Shown: positions 1 through 9,249, counted from the first letter of the stretch. The stretch: 64,000 nucleotides of DNA from Streptomyces sp. CB02366 (GCF_001905905.1 NZ_LIVT01000007.1:62001-126000), one strand, 5' to 3'. Made by a program: numbers and translations. The notes: generated by a model not told the origin, from the letters alone.

Positions 1-82
1 TGATGGGGTCGAGTTCGATGACCGCGTCGACGTAGGCGTCGGCGACCTGACGGGGCAGCGCGCTGCTCGGAGTGTCTGACAT
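1..82 (-). CDS. N-terminus of DUF885-family protein (partial)
   Basis: Only the first 27 codons lie inside the window; the gene continues past its left edge. Translation from the ATG at 82 begins MSDTPSSALPRQVADAYVDA and continues VIELDPI. That opening, a helix leading into an 'ELDP' step, is what I recall from the start of Streptomyces DUF885 proteins, a family of predicted zinc-dependent peptidase-like or carboxylesterase-like enzymes. No catalytic motif is visible in this fragment, so the family call rests on the N-terminus alone. It reads in the same direction as the downstream Lrp regulator gene, with about 120 bp between them. Confidence 0.55.
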   Translation of the reverse strand, partial: MSDTPSSALPRQVADAYVDAVIELDPI

Positions 83-201
83 GCGGACATCCTTCTACGG
101 CGGCGGCCCTCCCGTCACCACCGGGACCGTCCGGTGTCCGAACTTTGCCGGTCGGCCGGCGCCCGGGGCCGGCGGCCCGGCCGGTGCGCGGATCCCGCCG
201 G

Positions 202-681
202 TCAGTTCGCGGCGGGCGGCAGCAGCGGGCCGCACTCCCACTGCTGGAAGATCAGCCGGGTGTCCACCCGGGCCACCTCCCGGCGCGCGGTGAACTCGTC
301 CAGGACCAGCCGCTGCAGATCCGCCGCGTCCGCCACCGCCACCTGCACCAGGTAGTCGTCGGGGCCGGTGAGATGGAACAGCGCCCGCGCTTCCGGCAGC
401 GACCTGATCCGCTCGACGAACGGCCCGATCAACTCCCGGCGGTGCGGCCGCACCTGGACCAGGAGCAACGCCTGGAGCCCCCGGCCGAGCTTCGCCGGAT
501 CGAGGCGCAGCCGATCGCCGAGGATCACCCCGCTGCGGCGCAGCCGGGCCACCCGGTCCAGACACGTCGAAGCCGCCACGCCGACCTCGGCCGCGAGCTC
601 GCGGTACGTGGTCCGCGCATCGTTCTGCAGCAGCCGCAGAATGTGCAGGTCCACCGGATCGAGAGCGACGGAATCGGACAT
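202..681 (-). CDS. Lrp/AsnC-family transcriptional regulator
   Basis: A 159-residue protein of normal Lrp/AsnC length. Residues about 8-60 form the AsnC-type helix-turn-helix (LDPVDLHILRLLQNDARTTY, then ELAAEVGVAASTCLDRVARL). Residues about 70-150 form the RAM/ActR effector domain (LQALLLVQVRPHR, FHLTGPDDYLVQVAV). Proteins of this family bind amino acids and usually control an adjacent amino-acid gene. Here the divergent neighbour, about 60 bp away, is a PLP-dependent Cys/Met gamma-lyase-like enzyme, so that enzyme is the likely target and a sulfur amino acid the likely effector; this is inference. No strong Shine-Dalgarno precedes the ATG. Confidence 0.9.
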   Translation of the reverse strand: MSDSVALDPVDLHILRLLQNDARTTYRELAAEVGVAASTCLDRVARLRRSGVILGDRLRLDPAKLGRGLQALLLVQVRPHRRELIGPFVERIRSLPEARALFHLTGPDDYLVQVAVADAADLQRLVLDEFTARREVARVDTRLIFQQWECGPLLPPAAN

Positions 682-740
682 GCGGCGAACGTAGCACGGT
701 GATTCACCCCTACGTCCCGGTAGCTGTTCAGAGTGACGGC

Positions 741-1955
741 ATGGACGACGAAGTCTCGATGACGCCCCCTGCCACCACCCCGCCCAGGGCCCTCGCCACC
801 GAAGCCGTGCACGCCGGACGCGACGACCTCGCCTCCCTCGGCCTGCACGCCCCGCCGATCGACCTGTCCACCACCTACCCCTCCTACGACTCGCGTGCCG
901 AGGCGATGCGGATCGACGCCTTCGCCGCCACCGGGGCCCGCCCGGACGGGCCGCCGGTCTACGCCCGGCTGGACAACCCCACCACGGGCCGCTTCGAGAC
1001 GGCGCTCGCCCGACTGGAGGGCGCCGAGAGCGCCGTAGCCTTCGCCAGCGGGATGGCGGCGCTGTCGGCGGTGCTGCTCGCCCGCGCGAGCCGGGGGCTG
1101 CGCCACGTCGTCGCGGTCCGGCCGCTCTACGGCTGCAGCGACCATCTGCTCGGCGCCGGACTGCTGGGCACCGAGGTGACCTGGACCGACCCGGCGGGCG
1201 TCGCCGACGCCATCCGCCCGGACACCGGGCTGGTGATGATCGAGACCCCGGCCAACCCGACGCTGGCCGAGATCGACGTCCGGGCCGTCGCCCACGCCTG
1301 CGGGACCGTGCCGCTGCTGGTGGACAACACCTTCGCCACCCCCGTCCTGCAGCGGCCCCTGGACGAGGGGGCGCGGATCGTCCTGCACAGCGCCACCAAG
1401 TACCTCGGCGGCCACGGTGACGTCATGGGCGGCGTGGTCGCCTGCGACGAGGAGTTCGCCGCCGTGCTGCGGCAGGTGCGGTTCGCCACCGGCGGAGTGC
1501 TGCATCCGCTGGCCGGTTATCTGCTGCTGCGCGGGCTGTCCACGCTTCCGGTACGCGTCCGGGCGGCCTCGGCCAGCGCAGCCGAACTCGTGCGCAGGCT
1601 CACCGCCGACCCGCGGGTCGCCCGCGTGCACTACCCGCGGATCGGCGGCGCGATGGTCTCCTTCGAGGTGTACGGGGATCCGCACCGGGTGATCGCCGGG
1701 GTGCGGCTCATCACCCCCGCGGTCAGCCTCGGCAGCGTCGACTCGCTGATCCAGCACCCGGCCTCCATCAGCCACCGCATCGTGGAGGAGGGGGACCGGC
1801 GGGCCTCCGGGGTCGGCGACCGGCTGCTGCGGATGTCGGTCGGCCTGGAGGACGTCGAGGACCTGTGGGCCGATCTGTGCCAGGCGCTCAGTGACGGGTC
1901 CGTTCCGCCGGTGCGGACGGCCGACCGGCCTGTTCGGGCGTCAGCCGGGCGGTGA
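741..1955 (+). CDS. Cys/Met-metabolism PLP-dependent enzyme (gamma-lyase-like)
   Basis: A 404-residue fold-type I PLP enzyme of the cystathionine gamma-lyase/methionine gamma-lyase/cystathionine gamma-synthase superfamily. Visible signatures are the cofactor-loop segment YARLDNPTTGRFETALARLE, the glycine-rich AFASGMAALSAVLLA, ETPANPTL, the PLP aspartate in LLVDNTFATP, and the Schiff-base lysine in LHSATKYLGGHGDVMGG. The C-terminal domain ends with the usual RMSVGLEDVEDLWADL. The ATG at 741 is preferred over an in-frame ATG at 699, which would put an unrelated 14-residue leader in the regulatory gap. Family members either cleave methionine, cystathionine or homocysteine, or add thiols to O-acyl-homoserine; sequence alone does not settle the substrate. 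The 3' end overlaps the convergent ACT/GNAT gene by 68 bp. Confidence 0.88.
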   Translation: MDDEVSMTPPATTPPRALATEAVHAGRDDLASLGLHAPPIDLSTTYPSYDSRAEAMRIDAFAATGARPDGPPVYARLDNPTTGRFETALARLEGAESAVAFASGMAALSAVLLARASRGLRHVVAVRPLYGCSDHLLGAGLLGTEVTWTDPAGVADAIRPDTGLVMIETPANPTLAEIDVRAVAHACGTVPLLVDNTFATPVLQRPLDEGARIVLHSATKYLGGHGDVMGGVVACDEEFAAVLRQVRFATGGVLHPLAGYLLLRGLSTLPVRVRAASASAAELVRRLTADPRVARVHYPRIGGAMVSFEVYGDPHRVIAGVRLITPAVSLGSVDSLIQHPASISHRIVEEGDRRASGVGDRLLRMSVGLEDVEDLWADLCQALSDGSVPPVRTADRPVRASAGR

Positions 1956-3324
1956 TGACGAGCGTGCCCTCCTCGATCTGGTAGTCGAGGGGCAGCTCCA
2001 GCGCCCGCATCGCCGCCACCATGCCGGTGTTGCGGGACTGCGTCACCGCGTACACGCTGTCGCAGCCCGCTTCCCCGGCCATCGCCACCAGTCGGGCGAG
2101 CAGTTCGGAGCCGATGCCGCGGCGCTGCCACTCGTCCTCCACGAGGAGGGCGACCTCGGTCTCGTCCCCGTCCCACAGGAGGTGGCCCAGCGCCACCACC
2201 TTGCCGGAAGCCGTCCGCACCGCCAGGGTGCGGCCGAAGCGGGGGTTGAGCAGGTGGTCGAGGTAGCGGTCGGCGTCCTTGACGGGGCCGTGGTAGCGCA
2301 GCCCCAGGGTGCGCTGCGAGCAGCGGTCGTGCAGGGCGCGGGCGGCGGCGAGATCGCCGCGGTCCGCGCGGCGCACGGTGATCTCGCCGCCCTCGGGCAG
2401 GGTGAGGACGTCCGCGCCGCGCGGCATCCGGGGACCGAGCCGCGCGTCCAGCTCGACCAGGGCGCGGGCCCGCGCGAACTCGGTGGGCGTGAACGGCAGG
2501 TAGGGCCGCTCGACGGAGATGACGCCGCCGGACGGATCCCGCAGACGCATCACCGTCCCCTCCAGCACGCCTTCGACCGGGGCGCTCTGCCCGGTCTCCC
2601 GGCCGGTGACGGAGACGGCGGGCAGCGAGTGGATCGTGCACCGTCCCAGCAACTGGCGAAGAGACAGCGGTAGTTCGGCCGAGTCCAGCGCCGTCCGGGT
2701 GGCCAGTGACAGCACCCGGGCCGGGGTGTCGACCAGATCGTGGGCGTCCGCCCGCTCGATCCAGGTGGACGTGCCGCCCGCGGCCGCGACCTCCCGGGAC
2801 AGCTCCTGCGCCGGGAGCGGGGCCGGGGCCCGGAGCAGGAACTCGTCCACGGTCCCCTGCGCCAGCGGGTGCGTCTGGAGGGTGAGGATGTCCACTCCCA
2901 GCCCGGAGAGGGTCAGGCACAGGGCGGCCAGGCTGCCCGGGGCGTCGTGCACCGTCGTCCGGAGCCGCCACAGCACGGTCTCCTCGGCGCCGGTGAGCCC
3001 GTCCGCCCGCTCGCTCCCCGCCCCGCTCCGGGCCCCGGCCCCCGCGGGTGCTTCTCCTCCGCCGGATCCGGCGGGCCCCGGGCCCGGTGGCTCCGGCGGA
3101 GGAGCGTGACCGTGGCGCCGGGCCCACCACGTGTGGAACGCGGCCGTGGCCACCAGTACCACCGCCGACGCCATGAGCAGGAAAGGCCCGTCCGGCTGGT
3201 GCCCGATCAGATGGGCGATCGCGTCGGCCACGGCCACGGCGGTGAACAGGGCGGCCAGTTCGATCAGGTCCCGCCGCCAGTGGTGCGGACGGCGGGTGCT
3301 CTTCGCGGAGGTCACATCAGTCAT
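1888..3324 (-). CDS. Membrane-anchored ACT-domain/GNAT acetyltransferase fusion
   Basis: A 478-residue protein with three parts. Residues about 18-70 hold two hydrophobic segments (LIELAALFTAVAVADAIAHL; PFLLMASAVVLVATAAFHTW). A Pro/Gly/Ala-rich linker follows at about 75-110. An ACT-like domain lies at about 118-170 (TVHDAPGSLAALCLTLSGLG, DILTLQTH). The C-terminal GNAT domain occupies about 310-455, with a typical acetyl-CoA segment VEDEWQRRGIGSELLARLVA. ACT domains normally bind amino acids, so ligand-controlled acetylation at the membrane face is plausible but not demonstrated; the acceptor is unknown. The region between ACT and GNAT (about 190-310) resembles nothing I recognise. The ATG at 3324 begins MTDVTSAK. 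The gene converges on the gamma-lyase-like gene with a 68-bp overlap. Confidence 0.75.
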   Translation of the reverse strand: MTDVTSAKSTRRPHHWRRDLIELAALFTAVAVADAIAHLIGHQPDGPFLLMASAVVLVATAAFHTWWARRHGHAPPPEPPGPGPAGSGGGEAPAGAGARSGAGSERADGLTGAEETVLWRLRTTVHDAPGSLAALCLTLSGLGVDILTLQTHPLAQGTVDEFLLRAPAPLPAQELSREVAAAGGTSTWIERADAHDLVDTPARVLSLATRTALDSAELPLSLRQLLGRCTIHSLPAVSVTGRETGQSAPVEGVLEGTVMRLRDPSGGVISVERPYLPFTPTEFARARALVELDARLGPRMPRGADVLTLPEGGEITVRRADRGDLAAARALHDRCSQRTLGLRYHGPVKDADRYLDHLLNPRFGRTLAVRTASGKVVALGHLLWDGDETEVALLVEDEWQRRGIGSELLARLVAMAGEAGCDSVYAVTQSRNTGMVAAMRALELPLDYQIEEGTLVITARLTPEQAGRPSAPAERTRH

Positions 3325-3460
3325 GTCCTCACTGTGAAGGACCGGTGTTGCCTGATCACGAACGATGTGTGACTGATGGGTTACGCGTCGATCTGGTCGC
3401 CTATCGTTGCTTTCGGTCAGAATTCGACACGCTGACCTGCCCGGGCGACCGGGCCCCCCT

Positions 3461-6193
3461 TCAGGCGGACCCGTCCGGGAACACGGCGAGCAGCCGGGCC
3501 GCCTGGCGGACCGTCTGGGACGAGCCCTTGCGCGCCGCCGTCCGCGCCAGCCCCGTTATCGGCTCGATTTCCCGCGTACCGCAGCGCTCGGCGCATCCGG
3601 CCGCCACGGACAGCAGGTCGCCGAGTCCCCGGGGCGTCTTCTCGTACGCCAGGAGGCGGGGCAGCATCGCGGCCAGTACGGTCAGCACCGTCCGGTGGGC
3701 GCCGGTGTCGGCCGCCGTGCCGAGCGCGTCCGCAGCACGGTTCACCTTCACCAGGTCGCGGTCGACCAGGATCGCCAGCTCCCGTCCGAGCAGGGCCCCG
3801 TCGAGCCGGTCCCGCGCTGCCAGCACCAGCAGGGCGTCCACCGCCGCCGTCCGGTCCTCCGCGTGCCGGGCGCCGAGCGCGTAGGCCAGGGCGAGATGGG
3901 TCGCCCCGCCCGTCTCGCCCGTGCTCTCGACCAGGGCCGGCAGGAAGCCGACGGCCCCCCGCTGCCCCTCGTCGGCGGCGAACAGCAGGTCCGGCAGCAG
4001 CCAGGCGGCCAGCGCCTCCGGGTCCTCGGGCAGGGTGGCCGTCCAGTGCGAGGACCGTTCCGGCCCCCAGTGGTAGCACTCCCGGGCCCGGGGAGGCTGG
4101 GCCCGGCCCAGCCAGTGGAACGCTTTCGGGAACTCGCGCAGGATCACCGACCGCTCCCGGGTCGCCAGGAGCACCCGGCGTTCCCCGGTCGTCGTCCGCT
4201 GCCACCAGCCGGCCGCCTCGGGACGGGAGACGGTGGACGCCGGATGCCGCAGCACCGGGGCCACCGGCTCATCGGCCCGGATCCAGGCGGCCAGCCGGTC
4301 GCCCTCCGCGGTGCCCAGCGCCTCGGCCGCGGCGGCGGCCTCTGCTCCCTCGGGGCCTCCGCCCCGGCGCACCCGCAGCAGGGCCTGGGCGAAGTCGGCG
4401 GGGCCCGGAGCGGCTCCCGACTCCCCGTAGATCCGCAGCCGCTCCACCAGCTCGGCCGCCTCCAGCGCCCCGGTGTGCCAGGTCGGCGTGGCCAGCAGGA
4501 AGGGGACCCGCCGCTCGGCTGCCGCCTCGGCCGCCTCCCACGCCCGGTCGAGCAGCACCCCGTTCAACGCGGCGTGCGCGCAGGCGTCCGACCCCGTCAC
4601 CACCGCCTTCGCCCGCCACGCGACCCGGTCCCGTTCCGACACCAGGCCGAGCAGCGATGCCACCACGACGGAGAGCCCGTGCGAGGTCGAGACGGCGCGC
4701 GGATCGACCATGTAGGGCGAGAGCCCGTGCTCGACGAAGTGAACCCCGGCCAGCGCCTCCCGCAGTGCCTCCGTCAGCTCCTCCCGGTCCGTCCCGGCCA
4801 GCCGGACGAGGCCGTCGAGCGCCCGCTCGAAGCCGGTGATCCCGGCCGGGACGTCCAGGAGGGCCGACGACGGGATCCAGCGCTCCGACGCATGCGCCTT
4901 CACCCGGGCGGCCACCTCCTCGACCAGCTCGGCCACCGTCTCAGGCGCGGGCTCCTGCCGCCGCGGCGTCGGCGCGGGCGGCAGGAACTCCTCGTACGCC
5001 CCGGCCGGCTCGTGCTCCAGGACGTCCCCGAACAGCGCGGCGACCGTCTCCCGGTGCATCGGCCCCAACTGCGCGGCGGCCGACGCCAACCGCTCCCGCG
5101 TCCCCGGGCCGGTGGCACGGGGGAGATACCGGGCCACCAGCTTCAGCGCCCGCTCCTGGACGTCGATCGCCTCGTGGCCGAACGCCTCGGCCACCGCCAC
5201 CAGCAGGTCGTCCGCCGTCGACGGATCCCGGCGCAGCACCTTGCCCAGCAGCGTCAGCTGGGCCCGCACCAGTTTCTTCTCGCTGCGGAAGAGCACCGCC
5301 CCCGACGCCTCCGCCAGCGCCCGGACCGTCAACACGCCCCGCTCGTCGAGCCGTACGAGCACCTGCTGGGCGTGCGAGGCGACCGGCGCGATCCCGTCCG
5401 CCGCCATCGCCGTCCAGTCCCGCAGATGCCGCTCCTCCTCCTCGTCCGTCGCTCCCAGCCGCACCAGCACGGCCAGGAAGAACCGCTGGTCGACGGATCT
5501 GCCCCCGCGCATCAGCCGGGTCACACAGCGCTCCACCAGGTGCGCCCGGTCCAGCAGCCCGTCGTCGACCAGTGCGCACACCGCCCCCGGCCAGTGGTCC
5601 CGGGACTCCGCGACGTCGTGGAAGTCGACCTGCGGCGGCAGCTCCGGCATCTCGAACAACCGGGCCGCCAGCACGGGGGAGTGCGGATCGTCCCGCAGGA
5701 CGTCGGCCAGCGAACGGCGGGTCCGGCCGTGCCAGCGCCCTGCCGCGGCCAGCTCCGTCCAGCCCACCACCAGGTTGTCGGCGGCGGGGAGCGGTACCCC
5801 GGCGGTCCGCGCCAACTCGCAGACGAAGGTGTACTCCGTGTCGGAAAGGGCCGCGCGCACGGCGAACCGGCGGGCGAGGTCCCCCAGCCACGCCGGATCG
5901 CGGTCCTTGAGCGACGCGAGGATCAGGGGGTACGGGGAACGGCCCCAGTCCCGCAGGTCACGGCCTCCGATCCAGGCGGCGCACGCCGCCGCCCCGGTGT
6001 GGCAGCCCGCACCCGCCACCAGCAGTCCCTTGCGGATCCTGTCCCGCCGCCGCCAGTCCCAGCCGCGCGCCTCCTTGCGCAGTTCCTTCAGCTCGGCGAG
6101 CGCGGCGCGGCGGCCCGGCCGGTCCAGGGCGAGCACCAGCGGCGGCACCTCGTGGTGACGGCCGTCCCGAACGGCGGTGAGCAGCTCGTTCAT
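3461..6193 (-). CDS. DUF6493-like large helical-repeat protein
   Basis: A 910-residue protein with no recognisable enzyme motif. It is almost entirely alpha-helical by eye, rich in Ala/Leu/Arg/Glu with repeating short helices (for example RAQLTLLGKVLRRDPSTADD, then VQERALKLVARYLP), suggesting HEAT/ARM-like repeats. The N-terminus (MNELLTAVRDGRHHEVPPLV) and the block WDWRRRDRIRKGLLVAGAGC match what I recall of DUF6493. The ATG at 6193 is chosen because it overlaps the stop of the upstream SWIM-protein gene by 4 bp (ATGA); a longer frame to 6328 would overlap that gene heavily. The tight coupling means the two proteins are made together and probably form a complex. Function is unknown. Confidence 0.7.
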   Translation of the reverse strand: MNELLTAVRDGRHHEVPPLVLALDRPGRRAALAELKELRKEARGWDWRRRDRIRKGLLVAGAGCHTGAAACAAWIGGRDLRDWGRSPYPLILASLKDRDPAWLGDLARRFAVRAALSDTEYTFVCELARTAGVPLPAADNLVVGWTELAAAGRWHGRTRRSLADVLRDDPHSPVLAARLFEMPELPPQVDFHDVAESRDHWPGAVCALVDDGLLDRAHLVERCVTRLMRGGRSVDQRFFLAVLVRLGATDEEEERHLRDWTAMAADGIAPVASHAQQVLVRLDERGVLTVRALAEASGAVLFRSEKKLVRAQLTLLGKVLRRDPSTADDLLVAVAEAFGHEAIDVQERALKLVARYLPRATGPGTRERLASAAAQLGPMHRETVAALFGDVLEHEPAGAYEEFLPPAPTPRRQEPAPETVAELVEEVAARVKAHASERWIPSSALLDVPAGITGFERALDGLVRLAGTDREELTEALREALAGVHFVEHGLSPYMVDPRAVSTSHGLSVVVASLLGLVSERDRVAWRAKAVVTGSDACAHAALNGVLLDRAWEAAEAAAERRVPFLLATPTWHTGALEAAELVERLRIYGESGAAPGPADFAQALLRVRRGGGPEGAEAAAAAEALGTAEGDRLAAWIRADEPVAPVLRHPASTVSRPEAAGWWQRTTTGERRVLLATRERSVILREFPKAFHWLGRAQPPRARECYHWGPERSSHWTATLPEDPEALAAWLLPDLLFAADEGQRGAVGFLPALVESTGETGGATHLALAYALGARHAEDRTAAVDALLVLAARDRLDGALLGRELAILVDRDLVKVNRAADALGTAADTGAHRTVLTVLAAMLPRLLAYEKTPRGLGDLLSVAAGCAERCGTREIEPITGLARTAARKGSSQTVRQAARLLAVFPDGSA

Positions 6194-7596
6194 CGCACGC
6201 CTCCGACGACCGTCGTGCCCCGCACGCTGCCGGCGGCTGTCGCGCCCCGGCGCACCATGCGGACCGCGAGCGCGTGTTTGCAGGGCCCCCGCCGCCCCCG
6301 GTAGTCCGCCCACCACTGGCACGTGCAACCGAACTCCGTCCCGGTCTCCCGCACCTGGTAGCGGCGGTCCCCCGAGACGACCGTCGCCCGCGGACCGTCG
6401 AGCGTCACCGCGCCCTCACCGGCCAGGCGGCGCGCCGCCACGAGACGCGGATTGTGCCGCTCCGCCCGGTCCGCGTCGTACGGCAGCTCCCGGTGGAAGT
6501 ACGCCGCGTCCGCCAGGTCGTAGCCGACCCGGCCGGCCGTGCCGAGCCGGGTCAGCGCGGCTCGCACCCGCTCCACGTCCAGCCCCGCCTGTTCGGCCAG
6601 CGCGGCCGGTTCGATCCGGGGCTCCCAGGCGAGGAGCACCGACACCAGCTCGGCGTCGGCCGCCGCCTCGTCGGTGGCCAGCGCCTCCAGGACGCCGCCC
6701 TCGCCCGAAAAACCCCGCGCGGAGTCGGGGGAGAGCGTCAGTGTCAGCCGCATCCCGGGCAGCTCCACCTCCCAGGCGCTCGCCGCCGCCGCACCGTCGG
6801 CCACCGGCCCGTACACCCGCAGGGCCGTCGCATCACGCAGCACCCGCTGCAACGCCACCAACCGCTCCGGACCCGGCAGGCACACCGCGCCCGGCACCGG
6901 TCGGGTCGTCGGCCGCAGCGAGCCGCCCGCCGCCACCACCCACCGGGCGCCCCGCCCCGCACGGCCCGAGGAGGGGGTACGCGGCAGCGACCGCAGGAAC
7001 GCCACGGCCTGCGCGGCCGTCAGCTCCGCCCGCAGGTCGAACCCGGCCGAGGCGACCTGCGCCTCCGCGAAACCGCGCAGCCACCGGTCCGGCAGCGGCA
7101 CCTTCTTCTCCACCACCGGACCGTCCAGCGTGGTCACCGCCATCTCCTGCGGGCCCACCCGCAGATGCAGCGGATCGTCCGAGGTGAGCCGTGAAAGCGC
7201 CTCCCGCAGCGGGGCGTTCACGTCCACGTTCGTCGTCCCGTGGCCGGTCTCCTGCCCGCCCAGTCCGTCCCGCAGCACATCGAGCCGGGCATACACCCCG
7301 CAGCAGCCCGAGAACGACTCGAACCGCAGCCGGTCCCCGTTTCCCGTCACCACCGGGTCCAGCGAAGCGGGGAGCGTGCGCTGGTAGTAGCGGGCGGCGG
7401 CCACGTCCGCCACCGCCAGCAGCCCGCGCGCCGCTGTGCGCGGACCGGTGAGGAAACCCGAGAAGAACCGCGGGTGCGCCTCCACCCCGCGCGGGGTGTG
7501 GCCCCCTGCGGTCTCCAGACCGAGGGAGGGCCCCGCCTGTGAGGAATCAAGGGAGGAAGGGCGTGCGTAGGCCAGGGCCTGAACGGATCGCGTCAT
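6190..7596 (-). CDS. SWIM zinc-finger protein
   Basis: A 468-residue protein whose C-terminus (about 430-455) carries a SWIM-type zinc motif CxCx12CxH: FGCTCQWWADYRGRRG followed by PCKHALAV. SWIM fingers bind zinc and mediate nucleic-acid or protein contacts. The N-terminal half contains conserved-looking blocks (GGHTPRGVEAHPRFFSGFLT; SFSGCCGVYARLDVL) typical of a Streptomyces SWIM family. A winged-helix-like segment is possible near 330-380 (ALAEQAGLDVERVRAALTRL). It is the first gene of a two-gene unit with the DUF6493-like gene. Related bacterial SWIM proteins are often encoded beside MoxR-type AAA+ ATPases and VWA proteins; none is present here, so this is a reduced module. Confidence 0.85.
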   Translation of the reverse strand: MTRSVQALAYARPSSLDSSQAGPSLGLETAGGHTPRGVEAHPRFFSGFLTGPRTAARGLLAVADVAAARYYQRTLPASLDPVVTGNGDRLRFESFSGCCGVYARLDVLRDGLGGQETGHGTTNVDVNAPLREALSRLTSDDPLHLRVGPQEMAVTTLDGPVVEKKVPLPDRWLRGFAEAQVASAGFDLRAELTAAQAVAFLRSLPRTPSSGRAGRGARWVVAAGGSLRPTTRPVPGAVCLPGPERLVALQRVLRDATALRVYGPVADGAAAASAWEVELPGMRLTLTLSPDSARGFSGEGGVLEALATDEAAADAELVSVLLAWEPRIEPAALAEQAGLDVERVRAALTRLGTAGRVGYDLADAAYFHRELPYDADRAERHNPRLVAARRLAGEGAVTLDGPRATVVSGDRRYQVRETGTEFGCTCQWWADYRGRRGPCKHALAVRMVRRGATAAGSVRGTTVVGGVR

Positions 7597-7647
7597 GAAA
7601 AAAGCGTAGGACCCGCCACTGACAACGGCCCTGGTCCAAGGCCCCCT

Positions 7648-9249
7648 TCACTGGCCGACGCGGCCCGGCCGGAGCACCTTGGTGAACAGCACCGACCCGC
7701 CCTCGGCCCGCAGGCGCACGGTCAGCTCCGCGCTCTCGCCGTCGATCTCCACCTCCCCGAAGTACTGCGGCGACTCCATCGGCGAGACGTTCGCCCGCTC
7801 GGGGGCCCGTACGAAGACCCGGTCCGGACCGAAGGTGCCGTCCAGCGCGTTGGCCGGGAACCCGCCCGCCGCCAGCGGGCCCGAGACGAACTCCCAGAAC
7901 GGGGCGAAGTCCTTGAACGCCGCCCGCTCCGGCGCGTAGTGCTGGGCCGACGTATAGTGCACGTCCGCCGTCAGCCACACCGTGCCGGTGATCCTGCGGT
8001 GCTTGACGAACCGGAGCAGTTCGGCGATCTGCAGCTCCCGCCCCAGGGGCGCTCCGGGGTCGCCCTGCGCCACCGCCTCGAAGTCGACCGCCCCGTCCGG
8101 GACCACGAGCCCGAGCGGCATGTCGGCGGCGATCACCTTCCACTCCGCCCGGGAGGCGGCGAGCGCCCGCTTCAGCCACCGCGCCTGCTCGGCCCCGAGG
8201 ATGCCCGTCGTGTCGTCGGCCTGCCGCCCGGGGGAGTTGGCGTTGCGGTACGAGCGCATGTCGAGCACGAACACGTCGAGCAGCGGGCCGTGGTGGACCA
8301 CCCGGTACATGCGCGAGCGCCGCCCGGAACCGTACGAGGGCGCGAGCGGCACGTACTCGCGGAAGGCGCGCACCGAACGCGCCGCGAGGATGTCCACGTT
8401 CTTCTCGGTGTAGCGGACGTCGTCCAGGATCTGGCCCGGATACCAGTTGTTGCGCACCTCGTGGTCGTCCCACTGCACCACGGAGGGCACCTGCGCGTTG
8501 AAGCGGCGGACGTTGTGGTCGAGCAGGTTGTAGCGGAAGTTGCCCCGGTACTCGTCCAGCGTCTCGGCGACCTTGGCCTTCTCCTCGGTCATCACGTTGC
8601 GCCAGACCCTGCCGTCCGGCAGCGTGACGCTCTCCTCCAGCGGGCCGTCCGCGTAGACGCTGTCGCCGCTGCACAGGAAGAAGTCCGGGTCCAGCCGGCG
8701 CATCTCCTCGTACACCCGGTAGCCGCCGGTCTCCGGGTTGATGCCCCAGCCCTGCCCCGCGATGTCGCCCGACCACAGGAACCGCACCCCGGAGCGGCGC
8801 CGGGCCGGAGCGGTGCGGAACGTCCCGTACACCGGTTTTCCGGTACGGCGCGGATCGGCCGGGTCGGCGAGCGTCACGCGGTAGTGCACCTGCTCGCCCG
8901 GGGGGAGGCCGTACAGCGGGGTGGTGCCGGTGAAGTCCGTTCCGGGGCCGATCGTCGGCCCGTACCACCGGCGCGCCCGCCGGAACGACTCGGTCGCCGA
9001 GGTCTCCACCAGCATCCGGGCGGGCCGGTCCGAGCGCACCCACACCAGCGCCGACGACGAGGTGACACCGCCCACCTGCACACCCCAGGACGCCTCGGGG
9101 CGCCCCGCCAGGTGCAGCGCGGGGGCCGCCGAGGAGACCGCGGGCGTGAGGGCGACCGCCGCCGGGGCGATCAGCGAGCCGCGCAGGACGGCGCGGCGGC
9201 CGGGCGAGGGGACACGGGGGCGGAGCGGACGGAGCGGACGGTAGGACAC
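7648..9249 (-). CDS. phoD: PhoD-family alkaline phosphatase/phosphodiesterase, Tat-exported
   Basis: A 533-residue secreted metallophosphoesterase. The N-terminus (residues about 13-45) is a twin-arginine signal: SPGRRAVLRG followed by a hydrophobic stretch and an Ala-rich cleavage region (SSAAPA). A PhoD_N (Fn3-like) domain follows at about 50-145. The catalytic domain shows metal-binding blocks FLWSGDIAG, CSGDSVYADG, VQWDDHEVRNNW and WLTADVHYTSAQHY. PhoD enzymes use Fe/Ca to release phosphate from mono- and diesters outside the cell and are usually PhoP-controlled. I did not identify a clear PHO box upstream. The GTG start at 9249 has a strong GGAGG six bases upstream. Confidence 0.92.
   Translation of the reverse strand: MSYRPLRPLRPRVPSPGRRAVLRGSLIAPAAVALTPAVSSAAPALHLAGRPEASWGVQVGGVTSSSALVWVRSDRPARMLVETSATESFRRARRWYGPTIGPGTDFTGTTPLYGLPPGEQVHYRVTLADPADPRRTGKPVYGTFRTAPARRRSGVRFLWSGDIAGQGWGINPETGGYRVYEEMRRLDPDFFLCSGDSVYADGPLEESVTLPDGRVWRNVMTEEKAKVAETLDEYRGNFRYNLLDHNVRRFNAQVPSVVQWDDHEVRNNWYPGQILDDVRYTEKNVDILAARSVRAFREYVPLAPSYGSGRRSRMYRVVHHGPLLDVFVLDMRSYRNANSPGRQADDTTGILGAEQARWLKRALAASRAEWKVIAADMPLGLVVPDGAVDFEAVAQGDPGAPLGRELQIAELLRFVKHRRITGTVWLTADVHYTSAQHYAPERAAFKDFAPFWEFVSGPLAAGGFPANALDGTFGPDRVFVRAPERANVSPMESPQYFGEVEIDGESAELTVRLRAEGGSVLFTKVLRPGRVGQ

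Noticed and set aside
3407..6304. A 965-codon open frame on the plus strand opposite the DUF6493-like gene
   Set aside because: It is a GC-bias shadow: Arg/Pro/Gln/Gly-rich with no domain logic, while the minus strand has normal composition and a coupled start with the SWIM gene.
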